Positions 24,901 to 33,439 of a stretch of DNA of 64,000 nucleotides are shown piece by piece. The position numbers and the translations under genes are program-made. The DNA comes from Mytilus edulis. Its lineage: Eukaryota > Mollusca > Bivalvia > Mytilida > Mytilidae. Where the stretch lies: assembly GCF_963676685.1 (NCBI RefSeq), contig NC_092349.1, positions 83,216,604-83,280,603 of the forward strand, written 5' to 3'. Numbering within the stretch: the stretch's first letter is position 1; each line of letters begins with the position of its first letter. Below the pieces are notes generated by a model. That model ran no database searches. It had not been told where the DNA came from and saw nothing but the letters and a program-made list of their open reading frames with translations.

Positions 24901-27900
24901 TCTAACATGTTTTCTGCCACTTCAAATTTGTTCAAATCGCCAGAATTTCATCACAGAATTGTGTAAAATGCAAAAAAGGTAATAATAAAATGGCGGCCAT
25001 TGCTGCGATGATTTAAAAATTCCGAAACTATTATAAAGCACTTCACATCAAATAAATCAAACTTAATTTGGTAATTCTATATGACAAAATATATCTACTA
25101 AATGATAAAACTTGTAATTTATTTACGATTAGAGTTATATGGTTAATCTATTGAGCAGTTCCTTTAATATTTCAGTCAGACGCTATCAAAATCCATAAAT
25201 CTCTGGAAGTCTTGGAAAGTCCAAGATTTCATCAATTTTATACTGAAAAGCATATCAGATTCATTTCTCGCTAGATATACTGTTCCCAGCTGTGCTCTAG
25301 ATTGAATCCATAGGTAGAAGTTTAAACCAACATACAGGAAACTCAACAACTTAACGGTAGGTGCATAATTACAACTTAAAGATAAATGTATATTCATCAA
25401 AACGTAAAGCAAAATCAATCAATCTGCCTATTCATTAAGGCTTTACCTTTTAGCACTAATGATACCTACATAGGTTTACCCGTCACAATGGGTATCAACA
25501 AAAAGTTAATGATTAATCCTGCCAAATTCACCAAGGTTTCCTGTAAAAACAAAAGTTAACTTCAATATCTTGTTGACATCTCTGTACAAAAAATACTCTT
25601 AAAAACTAATTTTCAAAATTGATTAATTTACATGCCTCTTGTGATTAATACAAAAGAATTGCTCAATTTAAATTTTCATGAATATATCAAACTTGGATTT
25701 TCTCTAATATAAATAATTAATCAGGCAAAAAGGGACTAATTTGAAAATAATGTAGATATATTAACATCTTTATTTTACCGAAGGGAAAGGCAAGATAACT
25801 ACCAAATGTATTATGTTCAAATGGTGGAAATGAACAAGGTTTAAAATAAATAACCATACCCTAATTTAGATCTAATATTAATTACCTGACTTCCATCTTT
25901 AGCCGAGACATCAGCCATGTTGTTTCTTCTTGCTTGATGTTGTGTCAAAGCTGCTCTAGTGGCTCCCCCTGCTACACCCACTATTGACTGGAAAATTAAC
26001 TAGAGGCTCTTAAGAGCCTGTGACGCTCACCTTGGTCTATGGGCATATTAAACAAAGGACACAATGGATTCATGACAAAATTGTGTTTTTGTGATGGTGA
26101 TGTGTTGGTACATCTTACTTTACTAAGCATTCTTGCTACTTACAATTTTCTATATCTATAATAAACTTGGCCCTTTAGTTACAGAGTAATACCATAATTT
26201 ACTAAATTTATGAAAATTGTTAAAAATTGACTATAAAAGGCAATAACTCCTTAAGGGGTCAACTAACCATTTTGGTCATGCTGACTTATTTGTAGATCTT
26301 ACTTAGCTGAACATTATTGGTGTTTATAGTTTATCTATATCTATAATAATATTCAAGATAATAACCAAAAACAGCAAAATTTCCTTAAAAATTACCAATT
26401 CAGGGGCAGCAACCCAACAACGGGTTGTCTGATTCATCAGAAAATTTCAGGGCAAATAGATCTTGACCTGATAAACAATTTTACCCTGTCAGATTTGCTC
26501 TTAATGCTTTGGTTTTAGAGTTATAAGCCAAAATCTACATTTTAACCCTATGTTCTATTTTTAGCCATGGCGGCATCTTGGTCAGTTGGCTGGGTCACTG
26601 GACACATTTTTTTAACTAGATATCCCAATGATGATTGTGGCCAAGTTTGGTTAAATTTGGCCCAATTGTTTCAGAGGAGAAGACTTTTGTAAAAGTTAAC
26701 GATGACGACGGACGATGGACGAAGGACGATGGACGAAGGACGACAAGTGATGAAAAAAACTCACTTGGCCTTTTGGGCAAGGTGAGCTAAAAAGTGCTTT
26801 TAAGATACTTCCATTTACCTTGCACAAATCAAATATGCATGAGGGAAGATGACAGTCACAAACAAGTTCAACACTGCCATATTGGTTAGGTGCCTGTCCT
26901 AAGACAGGAGTCTGTAATCCAGTCGTTATTGTTTTTTTACCTCTGTTGCTCAGTCTGTTTTCTAGCGGTAGTAGTTTTATGGACTGTTGTATGTCTTAAC
27001 ATCATTTTCTTTAAACCAAAGTGTTGTCTGGCTCTGGAAATTTGTTGACCTTTCAATCAATATTTATGGCCAATACCCTGTGTGATCATGATATATTGGT
27101 ATAGAAATAAGTGTGTTTATCTATGAATATTACCAACTACATAAGTCACCAATTAAAGCTTTACTTTAAACTAATAAAAATACCTATAGTTTGTATACCT
27201 TACCTTGCAAACACCTGCTGTGCACACAATAGGTGTAAATAGCCACGGAAAACTTGGTGCTAAAATCTCCATAAATATTGCCAGATCATTCAGGATATCA
27301 GCAAACAATCTAAAACAAGAATGTGTCCATAGTACATGGATGCCCCACTCACACTATCATTTTACATATTCAGTGGACTGTGAAATTGGGGTCAATACTT
27401 TAATTTGGCATTAAAATTAGAAAGATCATATCATAGGGAACATGCGTACTAAGTTTCAAGTCGATTGGACTTCAACTTCATCAAAAACTACCTTGACCAA
27501 AAACTTTAACCTGAAGCGGGACGAACAGACACACATACGAACAAAGGAACAAAGGAAAGGACGAACAGACCAGAAAACATGTATTATTATTAATTGGACA
27601 TTAATTTTTCGGGGATTTCATGGGTGCAAGTAAACTACAAAATTGTTCAACAAATGTCAAATTACTTATAGACTTGTACATGGACTTCTGCAAAACCACG
27701 AAATTAAGTTTCCACGAAATGTAAGTTTTCCTTAATACATGAAAATTGGTACCAATGAAAGTAAATAAATCCACAGTATACTGCACTATGACACACACTA
27801 TTTATGTTTGATAGGACTAACATTCTGCTTACAAAAAAAAAAGAAGATGTGGTATCAATAATGAAACAACTCTTAACATGAGACCAAATAACAAAGAAAT

Positions 27901-30900
27901 TTACAACTAGAGGTCATCCTAGTGATCATACAGCCTCCAACAATGAATATAACCCATGCCCCATAGTTAGCTATAATTGGGCCCAAAATGACAAATGTAA
28001 AATAATTCATATAACCTGTAGCTCAAAATCATGTTCTTTAATTGACATGTCATTTTTATCTAATATATTTTTTAACATCTCACAATCAATAATTCATTAT
28101 GGAAAAGTATGAAAAAATTCTATCATTTTTCATTTATACTCCCATACCACATTAAATATGTTTTTTAATATGTTTTTTTCTGCATAAGTTTTGGATCTAG
28201 ATTATTTTATTGAAAAATATTGACATACCTCCATCTTTTAGCATCACAGTCTAAACTTGTTCTGAAAAAAAAAAAATAATGTTACAAAATCATGAAAATT
28301 TCATCATAAAATATCTAAGATGAAAAACATTCTAAAATGCTTTTATATTTTTTTCATCAATTAATCCTACTTTCATATACTATAGGCAACTGTCAATATG
28401 GTGAATTCAGAAATTAATGTGAGGTTTTTATTGATGCAAATAATGTGATAGGCTTACAGTAATTAGCAATACTGGTAATAAAAACTCATATTTTGATATC
28501 TGTTACACATATGTTATGCACTTTTTCCTGAAATCTAAATAATTTCTCATTTTTGTTCATTCTTAAAAATCACAATAATAAAATGCATGCAAATATTTTC
28601 TGAATTTAAAGTAATGTCCTTGTAAACATCACATCCTACTTTACATATTATGCCTATAATCCTATATTATCATACCATACTGAGTTCCCTATCCTCTGTT
28701 TATAAGTAAACAGAATGCCTCGCAAGACACTTATCTTTAACAACCATAGTAATAACGTATAGCAGGTTATTTTCGCGGAATGCAAATTTTAGCTTTTTTT
28801 CGCAAATAGAACAAAATCACCAAAATAAATTCCGCCAATTTAAAATGGCACAGGCAAAGGTTTAGATAAAAGTTTTGAATCCTTCAAAATAATAACCACC
28901 AAAATAATTTGCATACCTTATTCAATGACAATCATGCAAATTTACACTCGCGAAAATAACCTGCTATAAGGTGATACCTACCCTTGCATCCATGCAAACA
29001 GAATCCGTCCAAGCATACCAGTACCATCTGGAATAAATATAAATCTAATTAAATGATTACGATTTCCTATAGGTGAGTAGTTTTAATTTATATAAACATT
29101 ATCAAAATCATGCACAGATATTTTACACAGATATAGTGGTTTGGACAAATATCTTTTTAGTAATATTACATGATGTAAGTATCAAATTTGATGCATTTGA
29201 TTAAAACCTAGTTACTTTAGAATCTACTCTTTTATGACAATGAATTTTATCTTTTATTGTTTGGAGCTTATAATCAGACCTATAGGATGTTAATTAAATT
29301 CCTCTACAGATACTATGGTTATTTGTAACCTACTAGTATTTGTTGAACAGTAATATAAATTTAATAAATTTGAAAAGTTACAGAAAGCTTGTATAATTTA
29401 TATTGATATGCTGTCATCAATGACGACTGGACTAAATGTTGATAGGCCATAACTACACACTAATTCTTGTCCCATTTATTTAATTTGTAAGTACTATCAA
29501 TTACAGTACTAAGAGTCTAGAAATTGGAATTCTTTAGAATCCACATCTGATTGAACAATCTGAGAAAGTTTCTGACCGATACAATAGGCCCTACCACAGA
29601 TCTCAAGTGTTCAATTTGATGTTACATTTCAAATAAAAAGTACTTCTTATAGATTATAACTCATAGTAGCCATTTTATTTACAAAACTGTTCATTTAATC
29701 TAGAAAAAAAATTATATTTCAAAATATAAAAAAATCATACTGCTATAGTAAATATCTAAGCAACACTGAAACAAGGGAAGTAACTCCGATCAATAACTTA
29801 TTTATGTCTATAATACTGCTCTGGGAACAGTATATATCTAAAATACATATGTTCCTGTACTGCTTATGTATTTTAAAAGTTTTTGTATTACATTAAAATT
29901 TAAAACTTTTCTTGATTTTTTAATCCTTCTGTATATTTAGATAATTTGAACTGTTTCTGTTGTTGTTCATATTCCACTTGTAAACGTAATTTTCAAATAT
30001 CAAATATGTTCATCAACAGGCACTAGACGTTCTGTCAATAGTACTAAAATATTGGCAATGGGAAGAAAATAGTGTGCATATATATAAAATGTCAAATGAA
30101 AATAAGTATAACAGTCTTCAGCCCTTTGCAGTTAATGGCTAATAAAGGGCTGCGCTTTAGCGCATGATACGCCCGTTGCTCTTTTAACTTGTCTTTTATG
30201 CTTTAAATGAATTTATATGATCAACTAGAAATATATATACAAATCAAAAGGGATGTTACATTAATATATTCACCAAAGTTTCATAAAATCCCCCTTTTTA
30301 AAGTATAAAAATTCATTACTTAAGAAAACGTAAAATTTAAAATTTATAAAAATGGAAAGGGAGCTTATGTCAATAGATATCAACAATTTATTAAAGTTGC
30401 ATAAAATTTTGTGAAAGTGTTAGTTATTGTCCCAAAATTGGAAAATCCCCCCTTTTTTAAGCATAAAAATTCATAACACGGAAATGTAAAATCTGAAATT
30501 TATAAAAATTGAAAGGGAGCTTACATCAATAGATAATGTATAAACAATTCACCAAAGTTTCATGGACATTGGTGAAAGCCTTTTTGAGTTTTTGTCCGAA
30601 GTGTTGAAAATCCCCCTTTTTTTTACGAATAAAGTGGCCATAAATCCAAAACTTAAAATCTGAAATTTATAAAAATTGAAAGGGAGCTTACATCAATAGA
30701 TATAAACAATTCACCAAAGTTTCATGGACATTGGTGAAAGCCTTTTTGAGTTATTGGCCGAAGTGTTGAAAATCCCCCTTTTTTTTATGAATAAAGCCCC
30801 ATAAATCCAAAACTTAAAATCTGAAATTTATAAAAATTGAAAGGGAGCTTACATCAATAGATATAAACAATTCACCAAAGTTTCATGGACATTGGTGAAA

Positions 30901-33439
30901 GCCTTTTTGAGTTATTGTCCGAAGTGTTGAAAATTCCCCTTTTTTTATGAATAAAGCCCCATAAATCCAAAACTTAAAATCTGAAATTTATTAAAATTGA
31001 AAGGGAGCTTACATCAATAGATATAAACAATTCACCAAAGTTTCATGGACATTGGTGAAAGCCTTTTTGAGTTATTGTCCGAAGTGTTGAAAATCCCCCT
31101 TTTTTTATGAATAAAGCCCCATAAATCCAAAACATAAAATCTGAAATAAAAAAAAAACGAAAGGGAGCTTACGTCAATAGATATAAACAATTCACTTAAG
31201 TTTCATGGAAATTGGTGAAAGCGTTTTTGAGTTATTGTCCGAAGTGTGGACGACGGACGGACGGACAGACAGACGGACGGACGGACGGACGGACAACGGT
31301 ATACCATAATACGTCCCGTCTAAAAGACGACGGGCGTATAAAAAAACTGTAAGATCAACATGTAATTGTAAAACAAGAATAATAAGTCCCATTTTGTCAT
31401 ATCTTAAGTTATCAAACCTCTATTATAGACAACTTATCACATGATGGCAATACAGGCATTAAATCACTTTGATCTACAGGTAGACCTTAAAAAAATTTGC
31501 CAAAAGTAGATTAAAATATTTCAAATGTATAACCTTTAAGTAACCAAGTGAGAGTGGCAGCCAGTACTGTAGCAGTTTCATCACCAACTCCAACCCCTTT
31601 CAGTACAGCCTGGTGAGCAAGGGTACCAGTTATACTGCTACAAAATGCCTGGAGATAAAAAAAAAAAACCAGTCAAGTTTTTGTAATATTACATTTAGTG
31701 GCTTATTGTTTCTAGTTTTTACTTTAAATTAAGTTCCAAAATTTATTTATGCATTTACCAGAAAAAATGTGTCTGTATCACAACATGTAATGTAACCAGT
31801 AATTTTTTTTCAAACAATAGAATATATATAGATTCTACCACTGTATTGAGTTTGATACAATATTTAGCCACTTGAGACAGTTTAATTTTCAAATTTAAAA
31901 CGTAAGGCACATATTTAGTGGTGGAATCTGTTTCTCTAATGTTTTATTGATGATGTGCAGACAATTTTCATCCATCTAAGTTCTTTTCGTACGACCTGCA
32001 AAATGATATGTTCTATCTAAATTTTTTGTATGTGACTTCATTAGCCATGGTCGCCTTTTTTCATTATGTTACAATAGGAATTTCAGAGGAAAAAAGGAAA
32101 ACTTGACATTTGCTTGATGTCATAATAACAACTGAGATCAAAGGAACCGCACATTGATTGAATTACAAGAATGTGTCCCCTGAGTACATGGATGCCCCAT
32201 TCACACTATCATTTTCTATGTTCAGTGGACTGTACAAATGGGGAAAAATCTCTTATTTGGCATTAAAATTAGAAAGATCATATCATAGATAACATGTGTA
32301 CTAAGCTTCAAGTTGATTGGACTTCAACTTCATCAAAAACTACCTTGATCAAAAACTTTAATCTGAAGCTGGACAGACAGCCACCGATGATGAATGGACC
32401 AACAGACCATAATATGCCCATAAATGGGCCATACAAATAATCAACAGCTGAGCTCTGGAAAAGGATAAATCAAGTATTTAGAGTAAGAGAAAGTATATTA
32501 TATAGATTTTTGTTATACCACACCTGTATCAACCTGAGACGCTAATAACTAACCTGTATAGTATCCCAGATCTGGTATGTAACATAATCAGAGCTGACAC
32601 TTTCTGGATAACCTTGTGGTAGAAAAACAGACTGAAAATATACAAATAATTAACATCATAAAATTATGGCAAAACAATTTAGAAAATAACAAATTTAGCA
32701 TGTAAACAGGGGTAAATTTGTTATATTCTCTTAATTGTTTTGCAATAAGTTAGTTAGTTTGTTATAAAAATTCAAATAAGAGAAAAGCTTTGTTGTAAAG
32801 GTTTCTTAAATTATAGTTAAAGCAGAAAGTAAGGTACCCTAGTGTGTGCCAAAAAATCAATATGGAAGCTTTTTGTACTGAAAGCTATATAAAATAGATT
32901 GGACCTTTAGCGGAATGAGAATGTATGGGTTTTGCTCATTGTTGAAGGATGTTAGCTGACCTCGAGTTGCTAAGGTCTATTGTAAAAATCATCTCATATC
33001 TTCAAAGGAGGAGGATTTTGAAAATGAAAGACTTGGTCTGGTAAGAACTGTAAATTAATAAGACAGGATGAAAATGCATATATATTTATTAATATATTCT
33101 AGAACACAAAATGCAGGAAACAATTTAGTCCAAATAATTAGGACGTTTGGCAAGGCTGTTTTATTTTTTAGGTTGATGCAAATAAATATTCAATCTGGTA
33201 AAAAAACCTCCTGCTGAAGTTTAATACTCTACTGTCATCTTACACAGTTTTAAAAAGAAATTACCTCCCCCTTTTTTATTATAATTTGAACAAACACAAA
33301 CCCGAAAGAAATGTGAAACTGATGTTAATTTTGGTGACAGGTCAACTGACTTTACACTTCCACTTCTTTCTAGAATGTATTTCTTTTTCACATTTGATGA
33401 ACCATAAACCTCTTGACACACAACTATGTCCTGATTCAT
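12732..33439 (-). CDS. RUSF1: RUS family member 1 (DUF647), 14 exons, apparently complete
   Basis: Homologue of human RUSF1 (C16orf58) and plant ROOT UVB SENSITIVE proteins; a multi-pass membrane-type DUF647 protein whose biochemical role is not established. Coding segments on the minus strand, 5' to 3': 33302-33439, 32554-32631, 31534-31648, 28982-29027, 28229-28261, 27204-27309, 25886-25987, 25470-25540, 23972-24156, 22398-22455, 15307-15347, 15075-15184, 14606-14654, 12732-12904. They total 1,305 nt (434 residues plus stop) with every phase compatible. Diagnostic stretches: FLPQGYPESVSSDYVTYQIW, DGTGMLGRILFAW, LFADILNDLAIFMEILAP, AGGATRAALTQHQARRNNMA, ETLVNLAGLI and HLFANYRAVT. ATG at 33439 was chosen over upstream in-frame TTG. 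The exon at 15307-15347 is the weakest: its acceptor is poor and a longer version reaching 15385 is possible only with another phase. Introns carry most repeats listed from 12.9 to 33.3 kb. Confidence 0.9.
12970..13216. repeat. Tandem repeat beside RUSF1 exon 14
   Basis: Five copies of a core aagtgtttagtaagtgttcc followed by atagtttaccacc; the spacing contracts to about 38 bp in the last copies. It lies in the intron about 70 bp from the terminal exon acceptor. Confidence 0.9.
13895..14580. repeat. Interspersed repeat family E, tandem units
   Basis: About four diverged units of 150-190 bp share ccttcctttgtggta-like, ttgtggtacaatttcagagag, atccatacacttaaacacaa and gttattgtctagaaac blocks, ending in acgacaacgacaacaag. 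It lies in the RUSF1 intron. Confidence 0.75.
14606..14654 (-). CDS. RUSF1: RUSF1 exon 13
   Basis: 49 nt encoding QTPQKNIDSIAEFLIN. Acceptor attttcag, donor GTAAGT; phase 1 out. Confidence 0.78.
15075..15184 (-). CDS. RUSF1: RUSF1 exon 12
   Basis: 110 nt encoding CINIVLSQSSTIEDQIQSCL, then QAEIINYVYEMLYVPD. Acceptor attgtag, donor GTAAGT. Confidence 0.78.
15307..15347 (-). CDS. RUSF1: RUSF1 exon 11 (border uncertain)
   Basis: 41 nt encoding TIGQANHSYCIRG. It is the only reading here that matches both neighbours' phases. The acceptor (attgcaag) is weak, so the start could differ or another small exon may exist. Confidence 0.5.
15504..15664 (+). repeat. Ngaro repeat A1
   Basis: Matches 20514-20676. 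It contains an 8-bp inverted pair GTACAATG/CATTGTAC (15510-15517, 15530-15537), a possible recombinase-binding core. Confidence 0.93.
15675..16829 (+). CDS. Ngaro ORF1, gag-like protein
   Basis: 384 residues. The N-terminal half contains a predicted coiled coil (about 70-105, SELDKTIQELTIQNKILERD) and a Lys/Ser/Asp-rich acidic stretch (about 155-178). The C-terminal 60 residues are Cys/His-rich (CGAYQAGNCSRSGDHFGAYG, then CRKCVRKG and CPHHQ), resembling the zinc-finger tail of DIRS/Ngaro ORF1 proteins. It should package element RNA. ATG at 15675 follows the A1 repeat by 10 nt, and the stop precedes the RT ORF by 12 nt, so downstream translation needs re-initiation or another mechanism. Intact. 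Confidence 0.88.
   Translation: MENNRTRKPPAYLKDFILSSFEMQKDFDSVTEAGDIINSENVVHRQTSTPKSDEACAGVRPKLPSSTNIVSELDKTIQELTIQNKILERDLLAKQHELLVAKKTSGGESSRTKAKDNGKKVKTLKLPSLNELRNQDKVGKQAKELTRQLLNQSSSSSDDSDSDSSNDKDEDKDKAQIKGNDLPYVIFKDKQKRTAVSGEARAAKDRVKYDVPWPHEHAQTKSVNYSDKDFGLAQLVRGETFIMHNIEKQAISVHRQKHLINLLYLVEKYPFAEIKDFHAEVLRSIERGHKNWSHAFVEEQGRTLVTPLTSSSSTPTKAFFKDKPVNRNPICGAYQAGNCSRSGDHFGAYGDKKLLHVCRKCVRKGKDSSDASVLHPSKDCPHHQ
16842..19160 (+). CDS. Ngaro ORF2, reverse transcriptase and RNase H
   Basis: 772 residues. A poorly conserved N-terminal 240 residues has recurring SPVITGVLLCDN / SPANIGVLFDNS / SPVFTGVSIYEN blocks. RT follows: FTVPKGDSDRRVIVDCSHG, AIWKLDLSRAFRQLVLD, GMRSSPQACQ, and catalytic YVDD at about 457-460. 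RNase H follows from about residue 618 (SSDACLKGIGG, ELYAIYIA-like, FCDNQSCVEILNRG, ENRLSDLLSRW). Both domains appear complete, with no internal stop. The order and style are those of DIRS-group elements. No methyltransferase-like domain is present. It copies element RNA, likely to a circular intermediate in this class. Confidence 0.93.
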   Translation: MLHCESTKMISNSIIQKKLYSPVITGVLLCDNYENDVVKPPAIMSGAIASPDYSGVYDELTKSYSPANIGVLFDNSQDSLGISSAYEADVLSNIYDVSSCESIGESSSVGFNLTGVGYCDNACSEKTSPVFTGVSIYENDSYLLQSLLCSTDFDTVVKDNNYMNYNVVDETNNVLLASSICPWFTKTAGSIDFEYSPDMSGNILKDVSTKFCEMNINNFSSVHEAVFYSGKPNFAYCKIPVRSNFNIQLWEQLLEDYHDKIVVEFLKYGWPLNYIKDTLPDPPTRRQNHLNQFSSFIDSYISKESDLGAIYGPFRKNPLCCHLTLSPLFTVPKGDSDRRVIVDCSHGNNLSINEGIPSDTFLNETFKLYYPRHEEFIALLLNHGRGCAIWKLDLSRAFRQLVLDPHDLHLQGYEWRGQIFIDNRLIFGMRSSPQACQRTTNAVSYMLWKSNIHTINYVDDFGGVSDNQNAEHDYNFVLELFQRLGLEVSKEKCLPPTKVLTFLGKEYNSIDMTVRIPEIKLQETYELLQRFEKKKHCTKRQLQQVIGKLAFISECVRSGRLFISRMLQTLRKYHFNHYRVHITDEFRQDIRWWLLFLHDYNGISIIPDVDWSSPDAIISSDACLKGIGGVNFTTFEYFHSDIPESLRDMHISVLEMYAIYIAIQFWTSSISNKRVQLFCDNQSCVEILNRGTGRDQEMLNLARQIWYLCALSNVQLRGSYIASVENRLSDLLSRWNLSEKNRSQFFIESKLYNSDFIEKEVFGHMFNDIINI
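19308..20267 (+). CDS. Ngaro ORF3, tyrosine recombinase
   Basis: About 319 residues. Catalytic residues can be placed: Arg about 146 (GMLRASN), HSLRHGG with His 264 and Arg 267, His 286 (HHGDW) and Tyr 298 (QTYIKQ). The family integrates DNA by site-specific-type recombination rather than with a DDE integrase. The open frame begins only after TGA at 19275-19277 and has no early ATG; the coordinate given is a TTG. The preceding tgacttccag (AG at 19283-19284) looks like a splice acceptor, so the domain may be joined to upstream coding sequence by splicing. The catalytic set is complete. Confidence 0.9.
   Translation: MQKEVKLAKGAAFRPGTYSNLKSQLNAYHIFCVYYKFRPFPCIKDILCAYACFLSKSLSSFSSVKNYISGIKTWSQLFGFTVEPFLSTEFKLTLRGLSHKNQHVAVSKLPLLPTHLIDIVRLLNIYDYLDACLWCFLTFAFFGMLRASNLVSRSSTSFNSREQLIRDNVVVSEKGILLLLKWSKTRQDHDYTHQVSLCCSVEPSICPARAYKHLVSLIPGDKNAPVFALPFHGKLLPLSRSVLLNRFRELIVLVGLDPSVYSFHSLRHGGATLATKAGIPEILLKHHGDWRSDCFQTYIKQASVDMYRVTSAMNYLIGS
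20397..20513 (+). repeat. Ngaro repeat B1
   Basis: 117 bp repeated at 20734-20850. It contains an ATACCA/TGGTAT inverted pair and an AATAAA that may serve as the element's poly(A) signal. Confidence 0.92.
20514..20676 (+). repeat. Ngaro repeat A2
   Basis: Copy of A1 directly abutting B1. It differs by an inserted ggcg near 20620 and a longer T-run after 20670. Confidence 0.93.
20734..20850 (+). repeat. Ngaro repeat B2 (3' end)
   Basis: Copy of B1 ending gttgtc and followed by AATT, which is also the first tetranucleotide of A1. Confidence 0.92.
21254..21358. repeat. Long palindrome
   Basis: Arms of about 45 bp (tttattgaaccataaaacta... and its inverse) meet at the core taatccgcgtcgcggatta. 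Weaker symmetry extends to about 21205-21405. A foldback element is likely; clear target duplications were not found. Confidence 0.85.
22172..22330. repeat. 57-bp tandem repeat, 2.7 copies
   Basis: Units start at 22172, 22229 and 22286 with tatgacttcaaggcctggtt. The third lacks about 17 bp internally. It lies 70 bp from RUSF1 exon 10. Confidence 0.93.
22398..22455 (-). CDS. RUSF1: RUSF1 exon 10
   Basis: 58 nt encoding TRRKLQIYLGSSISSVCK. Acceptor ttttttag, donor GTATGT. Assigned from phase fit and the SSV match to the family. Confidence 0.75.
22555..22985. repeat. Interspersed repeat with two tandem units and a ggatgga tail
   Basis: Units near 22560 and 22735 share gttgttgagtg, tatagctaact and atataaaccct blocks. 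They are followed by ggatggatggactgaaggat and a gggtata-type end with a matching tataacccc inside. Confidence 0.7.
23085..23642. mobile_element. Foldback-type element with about 170-bp inverted arms
   Basis: Left arm 23085-23266 (gtcgccgtcagctgaaattc...) is the near-perfect inverse of the right arm 23472-23642, separated by about 200 bp. There is no coding capacity. Flanks read tata on the left and ttata on the right; the target duplication is unclear. Confidence 0.88.
23700..23825. mobile_element. Perfect foldback element, copy 1, 9-bp target duplication
   Basis: 60-bp arms TAGTCCAAATAATTATGACG... and inverse with a 6-nt centre (gtcgat). Flanked by gggagaact at 23691-23699 and 23826-23834. 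Same family as 34134-34265. Confidence 0.93.
23972..24156 (-). CDS. RUSF1: RUSF1 exon 9
   Basis: 185 nt encoding IIWSLFVIFTCLHLFANYRA, then VTCVVMESLNQARLN and KEPVIW. Donor GTAGGT. Confidence 0.92.
24318..24545 (+). repeat. Interspersed repeat family A, copy 2
   Basis: Best-preserved copy: aagaagatgtggtatgattg, then ggtcaccgtacggccttc and gctataaaaggccccga blocks. It lies in the RUSF1 intron. Confidence 0.82.
25470..25540 (-). CDS. RUSF1: RUSF1 exon 8
   Basis: 71 nt encoding ETLVNLAGLIINFLLIPIVT, then GKP. Donor GTAGGT, chosen because only it keeps the frame into exon 9; a GTAAAC donor 8 nt earlier would cause a stop. Confidence 0.88.
25886..25987 (-). CDS. RUSF1: RUSF1 exon 7
   Basis: 102 nt, phase 0, encoding SIVGVAGGATRAALTQHQAR, then RNNMADVSAKDGSQ. 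The acceptor is only about 10 nt from the edge of a repeat (25998-26791). Confidence 0.94.
25998..26791. mobile_element. About 0.8-kb interspersed repeat with palindromic start
   Basis: Begins with the palindrome aggctcttaagagcct, then gctcacctt, and ends aaggtgagct, forming inverted subterminal motifs. The interior has diverged tandem blocks and a gacgacggacgatggacg tract near its right end. Its left edge is about 10 bp from the RUSF1 exon 7 acceptor. Confidence 0.75.
27204..27309 (-). CDS. RUSF1: RUSF1 exon 6
   Basis: 106 nt encoding LFADILNDLAIFMEILAPSF, then a hydrophobic segment to AGVCK. Donor GTAAGG. Confidence 0.94.
27310..27580 (+). repeat. Interspersed repeat family B, copy 1
   Basis: Shares aagaatgtgtcc, acatggatgcccca, ttcagtggactgtgaaat, gattggacttcaacttcat and accaaaaactttaacctgaa with 32166-32435, and in inverse with 39615-40245 and 43985-44265. 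It starts immediately upstream of the RUSF1 exon 6 acceptor. Confidence 0.85.
27600..27780. mobile_element. Decayed copy of the CTGTGGATTC MITE
   Basis: Keeps ccacgaaat, aaattggtacca and the terminal aaatccacagta; the left end is eroded. Same family as 8616-8823. Confidence 0.6.
27830..28020 (+). repeat. Interspersed repeat family A, copy 3
   Basis: aagaagatgtggtatcaata then caacaatgaatataaccca and agctataattgggcccaaaa blocks; more diverged than 24318-24545. Confidence 0.72.
28229..28261 (-). CDS. RUSF1: RUSF1 exon 5 (33-nt micro-exon)
   Basis: Encodes TSLDCDAKRWR between a T-rich acceptor tract and donor GTATGT. It joins the flanking exons in frame. Confidence 0.92.
28397..28610. mobile_element. 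Decayed CTGTAAATTC-type MITE
   Basis: Contains gaattcagaaattaatgtg, gaggtttttatt and, at the other end, aaatgcatgcaaatattttc then tgaattta, matching the plan of 11746-11951 with loss of sharp ends. Confidence 0.6.
28760..28966. mobile_element. MITE with TAGCAGGTTATTTTCGCG ends
   Basis: Terminal inverted repeats TAGCAGGTTATTTTCGCG/CGCGAAAATAACCTGCTA, flanked by TA on both sides (28758-28759, 28967-28968). 207 bp, non-coding, ending about 15 bp before RUSF1 exon 4. Confidence 0.88.
28982..29027 (-). CDS. RUSF1: RUSF1 exon 4
   Basis: 46 nt encoding DGTGMLGRILFAWMQG. Donor GTAGGT; phases 1 in and 2 out. Confidence 0.93.
29028..30120. other. RUSF1 intron 3, no recognised feature
   Basis: AT-rich, without a recognisable exon or repeat. 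It precedes the 160-bp satellite. Confidence 0.5.
30125..31345. repeat. About 160-bp tandem satellite with ggacggacg tail
   Basis: Six unit starts (gaaagggagctta) at 30355, 30511, 30678, 30839, 30999 and 31159. The last unit runs into a (ggac)n tract at 31249-31293. The outer ends carry tacgcccgt (about 30168) and acgggcgta (about 31330) in inverse orientation, so the array may be the body of a mobile unit. Confidence 0.88.
31534..31648 (-). CDS. RUSF1: RUSF1 exon 3
   Basis: 115 nt encoding AFCSSITGTLAHQAVLKGVG, then GDETATVLAATLTWLLK. Acceptor atctccag, donor GTTATA. Confidence 0.93.
32166..32435 (+). repeat. Interspersed repeat family B, copy 2
   Basis: Close match to 27310-27580, ending gaagctggacagacagcc. 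Confidence 0.85.
32554..32631 (-). CDS. RUSF1: RUSF1 exon 2
   Basis: 78 nt, phase 0, encoding SVFLPQGYPESVSSDYV to WDTIQ, a hallmark of the family. Acceptor attttcag, donor GTTAGT. Confidence 0.93.
32830..33010 (-). repeat. Family A relic, inverted
   Basis: gggttttgctcattgttgaa is the inverse of the family A ttcaacaatgagcaaagccc block; the remainder is eroded. Confidence 0.55.
33126..33170. mobile_element. Single-arm relic of the TAGTCC foldback family
   Basis: tagtccaaataattaggacg, then tttggcaaggct, resembles one arm of 23700-23825 and 34134-34265; the second arm is absent. Confidence 0.6.
33302..33439 (-). CDS. RUSF1: RUSF1 exon 1
   Basis: 138 nt starting MNQDIVVCQEVYGSSN and ending SHFFR before donor GTTTGT; phase 0 out. 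Confidence 0.82.

Noticed and set aside
25176..25418. Minus-strand ORF considered as an extra RUSF1 exon
   Set aside because: It has no suitable splice pair, and exons at 25470-25540 and 23972-24156 already join in phase.
30355..31345. Regularly spaced repeats considered as a CRISPR-like array
   Set aside because: The whole 160-bp unit is repeated, with no unique spacers, and the context is eukaryotic.
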